Shown one piece after another: positions 52,587 through 57,315 of a DNA stretch of 57,315 bases; position 1 is the stretch's first letter, and each line of letters starts with the position of its first letter. A program made the position numbers and the translations under genes. The notes below the pieces were generated by a model. The model was not told the DNA's origin. It saw nothing but the letters and a program-made list of their open reading frames with translations, and ran no database searches. The stretch is from Ruminococcus sp. GTDB taxonomy: Bacteria > Bacillota_A > Clostridia > Oscillospirales > Ruminococcaceae. The stretch spans positions 1 to 57,315 of the forward strand of contig JAFVAN010000037.1 of assembly GCA_017480485.1 (NCBI GenBank). The letters are read 5' to 3'.

Positions 52587-52615
52587 TTGCTTTTTTGGCT
52601 GCTTTGTGGTACAAT
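52587..52615 (+). promoter_or_regulatory. Promoter of the kinase-fold protein
   Basis: TTGCTT (52587-52592), 17 bp, TACAAT (52610-52615). Confidence 0.7.
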
Positions 52616-52664
52616 AGACAAAGAGCCCCCGGGCCGATATATTTTCTAAAAAGGAGCGAATGTT

Positions 52665-53423
52665 ATGGAACTTGGAAAGCTAATGACCGAGAATGATTAT
52701 TACGACGTTTACAGATCGGGCGATATCGCGGTGAACGTGTACAGAAAGCCCGAATACAAGGAAAAATGCCTCTATGCGGCGCTTACTCACGCAAGGGTCG
52801 AGACCACGCTCCTCAATTATTCATCCCTCAAAATGTCCACCCTCCACGAGGTCAAGGTGATCGACGGCAAGTGGTGCAACATCATGGACTGGATACAGGG
52901 CAAGAGTATCGAGATGCTCATCGCCGAAAACCCCGACAAGACGGACTACTATCTCGAAAAGTTCGTGGAGGTACAGTGCGAGATACACGACCAGTATATG
53001 CCCCTGCTCTCTAAGCTCAAGGACAAGATGACAAGACAGATCAAGTCCCTGAAGCTGGACGAGATAAAGAAATATGAGCTGCTGACAAGGCTGGACTCCA
53101 TGCCCAAGCACATCAAGCTCTGCCACAACAGCTTCGAGCCCAAAAGCGTGGTGATAAACGACGAGGGCGTATATGTGCTCAACTGGGGCCACGCCAGACA
53201 GGGCAACGCCTCCGCCGACGCCGCAAAGACCTACCTTCTGCTGAAGCTGCACAACGAGCCTCTGGCGGACCCCTTCCTCGACCTCTACTGCAAGCGCAGC
53301 GGCACCTCGAAGCAGTACGTTCAGGCATGGCTGCCTATCGTGGCCGCCGCCCAGCTTGAAAAGAACATCGAGGAGGAGCGCGACTTCCTCATGCGCTGGA
53401 TAGACGTCTTCGATTACCAGTAA
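52665..53423 (+). CDS. Aminoglycoside-phosphotransferase-fold protein lacking catalytic residues
   Basis: 252 aa, ATG after AAAGGAGCGAATGTT. The fold of small APH/choline-kinase-like proteins is suggested by the N-lobe (DVYRSGDIAVNVYRKPEY), VKVIDGKWCNIMDWIQGKSIEM and the C-lobe. The catalytic loop HGDLxxxN appears as CHNSFEPKSV and the DFG-equivalent D-W-D region as VLNWGHA, so the base Asp and metal-binding Asp are both changed. It is probably a pseudokinase that binds rather than phosphorylates. Partner unknown. Confidence 0.65.
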   Translation: MELGKLMTENDYYDVYRSGDIAVNVYRKPEYKEKCLYAALTHARVETTLLNYSSLKMSTLHEVKVIDGKWCNIMDWIQGKSIEMLIAENPDKTDYYLEKFVEVQCEIHDQYMPLLSKLKDKMTRQIKSLKLDEIKKYELLTRLDSMPKHIKLCHNSFEPKSVVINDEGVYVLNWGHARQGNASADAAKTYLLLKLHNEPLADPFLDLYCKRSGTSKQYVQAWLPIVAAAQLEKNIEEERDFLMRWIDVFDYQ

Positions 53424-53510
53424 ACTGCGGGGTCGGAAATTTACAGGCCCTTTGGGCAACACCGACAACAGAAACTCCAAAAGTTGCCTAAAATACGTTG
53501 TATTATCAGA

Positions 53511-53539
53511 TTGACAATTTTTTGACAAACTGATATAAT
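53511..53539 (+). promoter_or_regulatory. adhE promoter
   Basis: TTGACA (53511-53516), 17 bp, TATAAT (53534-53539); a second TTGAC starts at 53522. No convincing Rex site was found in the region. Confidence 0.85.
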
Positions 53540-53573
53540 AAGGATAAGAATATGATCTATGGAGGGTCAGACT

Positions 53574-56183
53574 ATGGCAGAGAACATGGAATACGGCATC
53601 GTTGATTCCGTAGAAGCACTTGAAGCCAAGATCAAAGAAGTTAGAGCAGCACAGCAGATATTTGCCACCTACACTCAGGAGCAGGTGGATAAGATCTTCC
53701 GCGCCGCAGCCATCGCCGCAAATATGCAGCGCATCCCTCTGGCCAAAATGGCCGTGGAGGAGACAGGCATGGGCGTGGTCGAGGATAAGGTCATCAAAAA
53801 CAACTACGCCGCCGAGTATATCTACAACGCCTACAAGAACACCCAGACCTGCGGCTTTATAGACGAGGACACAGCCTTCGGCACAAAGAAGGTGCTGGAG
53901 CCGATCGGCGTGGTGGCGGCGGTCATCCCCACCACCAACCCCACCTCTACGGCTATCTTCAAGACTATGATATGCCTGAAGACCAGAAACGGCATCATCA
54001 TCTCGCCCCACCCAAGGGCCAAGAAGAGCACCATCGCCGCCGCAAAGGTAGTCCTTGAAGCGGCAGTGGCAGCAGGCGCCCCCAAGGGCATCATCGGCTG
54101 GATAGACGTGCCCTCGCTGGAAATGACGAACCTTGTAATGAAGGAGTCGGATATCATCCTTGCCACAGGCGGCCCCGGAATGGTAAAGAGCGCCTATTCA
54201 AGCGGCAAGCCCGCTCTGGGCGTTGGCGCGGGCAACACTCCCGCCATCATCGACAAGAGCGCCGACATCAAGATGGCCGTCTCCTCCATCATCCACTCCA
54301 AGACCTTCGACAACGGCATGATCTGCGCCTCCGAGCAGAGCGTTATCATCGAAAAGGAGATATATGACGAGGTCAAGGCGGAGTTCGCCCTCCGCGGCTG
54401 CCACATCCTCTCCCCCGAGGAGTGCGACAAGGTAAGGCACACCATGATAATCAACGGCTCTCTCAACGCCCGCATCGTGGGCCAGAGCGCCCCAAAGATC
54501 GCCGAGCTGGCGGGCTTTAAGGTAGACCCCCGAGCCAAGGTGCTCATCGGCGAGGTGGAGAGAGTTGACATCGACGAGGAATTCGCCCACGAAAAGCTCT
54601 CCCCCGTGCTTGCAATGTACAGGGCCGAGGACTTTGAGGACGCCATGGACAAGGCCGAGCGCCTTATCAACGACGGCGGCTTCGGTCACACCTCCTCCCT
54701 CTTCATCGACCCAGTGGCGGGAAGAGAGCAGATCGACCGCTTTGCCTCCCGCATGAAGACCTGCCGAATAGTCATAAATTCCCCCTCGTCCCACGGCGGC
54801 ATCGGCGACCTTTACAACTTCAACCTTGCCCCCTCCTTCACGCTGGGCTGCGGCTCATGGGGCGGAAATTCCGTCAGCGAGAACGTGGGCGTCAAGCACC
54901 TGCTGAATGTAAAGACCGTTGCCGAGAGGAGAGAGAATATGCTTTGGTTCCGTGTTCCCGAAAAGGTTTACTTCAAGAGAGGCTGCCTGCCCGTGGCCCT
55001 GCGCGAGCTGGGCGACGTTATGGGCAAGAAGCGGGCCTTCATCGTAACAGACAGCTTCCTTTACAAGAACGGCTACACCAAGCCCATCACACAGGAGCTG
55101 GATAAAATGGGCATCGTCCACGAGACCTTCTCCGACGTGGCCCCTGACCCCACCCTTTCCTGCGCTCTGGAGGGCGTTAAGTTCATAAGAAACTTCGAGC
55201 CCGATGTGATAATCGCCATCGGCGGCGGCTCCTCCATGGACGCTGCAAAGATCATGTGGGTCCTCTACGAGCATCCCGATGCCGATTTCTACGACATGGC
55301 GATGCGCTTCCTGGACATCCGAAAGAGGGTCTACACCTTCCCGAAGATGGGCGAGAAGGCCTACTTTGTGGCGGTCCCCACCTCCTCCGGCACGGGCTCA
55401 GAGGTAACGCCCTTCGCGGTCATCACCGACGAGAAGACAGGCACCAAGTATCCCCTTGCGGACTACGAGCTGCTGCCTAAGATGGCCATTGTTGACACCG
55501 ACCTGATGATGAGCGCACCCAAGGGCCTTACGGCCGCCTCGGGCATCGACGCTCTGGTGCACGACCTCGAAGCCTACGCCTCCATCATGGCCACCGACTA
55601 CACCGACGGCATCGCCCTGCGGTCCATGAAGCTGATATTTGAAAACATCGTCTCGGCCTACGACAACGGCCAGACCGATTACAAGGCCAGACAGAACATG
55701 GCCAACGCCTCCACCATGGCGGGCATGGCCTTTGCAAACGCCTTCCTTGGCGTGTGTCACTCCATGGCCCACAAGCTTGGGGCCTATCACCACATTGCTC
55801 ACGGCGTGGCCAACGCCCTGCTGCTGACAAGGGTGATGAAGTACAACGCAGACCCCGCCCCCGCAAAGATGGGTACCTTCTCCCAGTACGAGTATCCCCA
55901 CACCCTCGAGCGCTACTGCGAGTGCGCTCGCTACCTGGGCTTCAACGGCAAGGACGACGAAGAGACCCTTGACATCTTCTGCAAGGCCATCGACGAGCTG
56001 ATCGCAAGAGTCGGCATCAAGCCCACCATCAAGGACTACGGTGTGGACGAGAAATACTTCCTCGAGACACTGGACCAGATGTGCGAGGACGCCTTTGACG
56101 ACCAGTGCACAGGCGCCAACCCCCGCTACCCCCTCATCAGCGAGATCAAGGAGCTGTACCTCTCGGCCTACTACGGAAAATAA
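53574..56183 (+). CDS. adhE: Bifunctional acetaldehyde-CoA/alcohol dehydrogenase
   Basis: About 869 aa; ATG 53574 is 5 nt after GGAGGGTC. The N-terminal aldehyde dehydrogenase (to about 440) carries the catalytic Cys in GMICASEQS and VGAGNTPAI; the C-terminal iron-type alcohol dehydrogenase has GTGSEVTPFAVITD, GGGSSMDAAKIM and the metal site HSMAHKLGAYHHIAHG. It converts acetyl-CoA to ethanol while reoxidising two NADH, the main fermentative sink. Length and domain order are standard. Confidence 0.97.
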   Translation: MAENMEYGIVDSVEALEAKIKEVRAAQQIFATYTQEQVDKIFRAAAIAANMQRIPLAKMAVEETGMGVVEDKVIKNNYAAEYIYNAYKNTQTCGFIDEDTAFGTKKVLEPIGVVAAVIPTTNPTSTAIFKTMICLKTRNGIIISPHPRAKKSTIAAAKVVLEAAVAAGAPKGIIGWIDVPSLEMTNLVMKESDIILATGGPGMVKSAYSSGKPALGVGAGNTPAIIDKSADIKMAVSSIIHSKTFDNGMICASEQSVIIEKEIYDEVKAEFALRGCHILSPEECDKVRHTMIINGSLNARIVGQSAPKIAELAGFKVDPRAKVLIGEVERVDIDEEFAHEKLSPVLAMYRAEDFEDAMDKAERLINDGGFGHTSSLFIDPVAGREQIDRFASRMKTCRIVINSPSSHGGIGDLYNFNLAPSFTLGCGSWGGNSVSENVGVKHLLNVKTVAERRENMLWFRVPEKVYFKRGCLPVALRELGDVMGKKRAFIVTDSFLYKNGYTKPITQELDKMGIVHETFSDVAPDPTLSCALEGVKFIRNFEPDVIIAIGGGSSMDAAKIMWVLYEHPDADFYDMAMRFLDIRKRVYTFPKMGEKAYFVAVPTSSGTGSEVTPFAVITDEKTGTKYPLADYELLPKMAIVDTDLMMSAPKGLTAASGIDALVHDLEAYASIMATDYTDGIALRSMKLIFENIVSAYDNGQTDYKARQNMANASTMAGMAFANAFLGVCHSMAHKLGAYHHIAHGVANALLLTRVMKYNADPAPAKMGTFSQYEYPHTLERYCECARYLGFNGKDDEETLDIFCKAIDELIARVGIKPTIKDYGVDEKYFLETLDQMCEDAFDDQCTGANPRYPLISEIKELYLSAYYGK

Positions 56184-56197
56184 GATACAAAAAAGCC

Positions 56198-56226
56198 CGG
56201 CACTTCCGTTCCAAGCGGGAGTGCCG
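56198..56226. terminator. Hairpin after adhE
   Basis: CGGCACTTCCG pairs with CGGGAGTGCCG (two non-Watson pairs). The T run is on the minus strand, so it may work better for transcription from the right. Confidence 0.5.
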
Positions 56227-56243
56227 TTGCATTAAGCGGGGCG

Positions 56244-56283
56244 AAAAAAGATATCTTTCCCCACAGGGGGAGAATACCTTTTT
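56244..56283. terminator. Palindromic terminator (family member 5)
   Basis: AAAAGATATCTTTCCCC-type arm pairs with GGGGGAGAATACCTTTTT; it lies between adhE and the YdcF gene. Confidence 0.7.
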
Positions 56284-56341
56284 CCGCATCTCTCCGAGCT
56301 GCCGCAGGCAGCGAGGAAAAGACAGACATAAGGAGACAGAC

Positions 56342-57100
56342 ATGATAGTAAAAAGTATACTCATCGCACTGGAGAGCCTGCTGCTGCTCTCCTTCCTGGC
56401 GGCCTTCCCGGTGTTCAACCTTGGGAACATAGCGGGCATCGGGGCGTCGCTGGTGCTGATAGCGATCACAGCGGGCTTTGGGCCCTTCTCGGGCCTTGTA
56501 AAGCGCCTTTGGGGCAGCGCAGCGGGAAAGGCGGCGCTCATTGCTGTGGGGGTGCTGATAGCAGCGGGGCTGTGCCTTGTGATATACTTAAGCGCACGGA
56601 TGATAGGCGCCATGCACCGCGAGCCCGAGCGGGGCGAGGTGGTGGTAGTGCTGGGCTGTCAGGTAAAGGGCGAGCGCCCCTCGCGGATGCTGAAGCGGCG
56701 GCTTGACGCGGCGCTGGAATACCTTAACGAGGAGCCCGAGGCCTTGGTCATCGTCTCCGGCGGCAAGGGTCCCGACGAGCAGATCTCCGAGGCGGAATGT
56801 ATGCGCAGATATCTTGAAGAGCAGGGCATAGCTCCAGATCGAATAATCATGGAGGACAAGTCCACCAGCACCGACGAGAACCTTGAATTTTCCTTTAAGC
56901 TCATGGACGAGCTGGGCCTTGGGCGGGACATCGTGCTGGTGACGGACGGCTACCATCAATACCGCGCCCAGCTTATTGCCAAAGGCCACGGCGCCGGGAA
57001 GATAGGAGCGCTGTCCGCAAGCACGGAGCTGCGCTTCATCCCGACCTACTGGGTCCGTGAGTGGTTCGCTGTGCTGGCGCGCACGGCGCAGTTCGCGTGA
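56342..57100 (+). CDS. YdcF-family (DUF218) membrane protein
   Basis: 252 aa; ATG 56342 follows AAGGAGACAGAC (the open frame starts earlier but without a ribosome site). Three or more N-terminal membrane helices (to about 80), then the DUF218 domain with VVVLGCQVKGERPSRML, IVSGGKGPDEQISEAECM, EDKSTSTDENLEFSF and LVTDGYHQYRAQLIA. The family (SanA/YdcF/ElyC) is linked to envelope polymer and lipid-carrier metabolism; the reaction is unknown. Confidence 0.9.
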   Translation: MIVKSILIALESLLLLSFLAAFPVFNLGNIAGIGASLVLIAITAGFGPFSGLVKRLWGSAAGKAALIAVGVLIAAGLCLVIYLSARMIGAMHREPERGEVVVVLGCQVKGERPSRMLKRRLDAALEYLNEEPEALVIVSGGKGPDEQISEAECMRRYLEEQGIAPDRIIMEDKSTSTDENLEFSFKLMDELGLGRDIVLVTDGYHQYRAQLIAKGHGAGKIGALSASTELRFIPTYWVREWFAVLARTAQFA

Positions 57101-57315
57101 GCGGCGGCACGCCGCCTCACCATGGTGAAGACCGCAAGGGCTCCCTCGCGATACGGTGGCACTCAGAGAAATCGAGTAAGAGGAGCAAAAGCTACCAAAC
57201 CACCAGCGGAGCGCATTCGCCGGTTCCAAGGGCGGCGTTAGCCCTTGGCAGGGTTCTTAGGGGCAGCGCCACTAAGTCGCGGACCCGCGAAACAGGCGCA
57301 GACCCCGTGCCTTAC
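57101..57315. repeat. End of window: dispersed repeat copy 2 and hairpins
   Basis: 57139-57162 repeats the 24-bp sequence of 15273-15296. CCAAGGGC/GCCCTTGG (57226-57248) forms a perfect hairpin, and GGCGGC/GCCGCC lies at the start. No gene is seen before the window ends. Confidence 0.55.

Noticed and set aside
53490..53540. Rex operator before adhE
   Set aside because: TTGT...ACAA-like parts are present but spacing and inner bases do not fit the known 18-bp dyad.
56105..56341. N-terminal extension of the YdcF protein
   Set aside because: It overlaps the end of adhE and terminator hairpins; AAGGAG and ATG at 56342 give a normal start.

Overview
The window looks like chromosome of a gut or rumen Bacillota of the Oscillospiraceae/Ruminococcus type. 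The evidence is GC-rich genes with AGGAGG ribosome sites, TTGACA-17-TATAAT promoters, large MBG-repeat surface proteins with an NPATG anchor, many Ser/Thr/Glu-rich lipoproteins, AdhE fermentation and dipicolinate synthase genes (spore formation). The species assignment is inferred from family content.

Layout. 1-6000: a 1.9-kaa MBG adhesin behind a strong promoter, a GCACA repeat and an intrinsic terminator. 6000-12480: a small mobilizable element with a structured leader RNA, a RecA-like ATPase, a probable oriT region, MobC, a relaxase, two paralogous small proteins and a large serine recombinase. It ends in a tRNA-Leu(UAG) site holding one complete tRNA and two repeated 5' halves. 12480-16500: glutaredoxin-like protein, nitroreductase, HrtAB-type ABC pair, SLOG protein and a ribbon-helix-helix regulator. 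16500-20060: an orphan solute-binding lipoprotein, an AraC regulator and a membrane-anchored secreted protein, the last two sharing a 22-bp operator-like repeat. 20090-23820: an ECF sigma/anti-sigma operon with two extracytoplasmic proteins.

24000-36500 is mostly housekeeping: Na/Ca exchanger, yerC-methyltransferase-hslO operon, GlmU-like pyrophosphorylase, lon-engB, rpsF-ssb-rpsR, serine acetyltransferase and a zinc-ribbon membrane protein. 36500-43000: a Cys-repeat lipoprotein controlled by palindromic sites, prfB without frameshifting, and two secreted proteins sharing nearly identical C-terminal modules. 43000-48600: an XRE-led membrane operon divergent from an NfeD/flotillin operon, both promoters carrying the same GTAAATnnnATTTAC dyad. 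48650-57100: a TagF-like glycerophosphotransferase with a twice-frameshifted C-terminus, dpaAB, a kinase-fold protein lacking catalytic residues, adhE and a YdcF-family protein.

The points most worth a second look are the tRNA-Leu integration site with its rescue tRNA, the element's structured leader RNA, the GTAAATnnnATTTAC switch between XRE and flotillin genes, a family of related terminator palindromes at gene ends, a three-hairpin RNA before the GlmU-like gene, and the repeat/attenuator arrangement before the adhesin. Several apparent single-base losses (15.4 kb, 50.6 kb, 50.7 kb) lie in or near short repeats and may be assembly errors.
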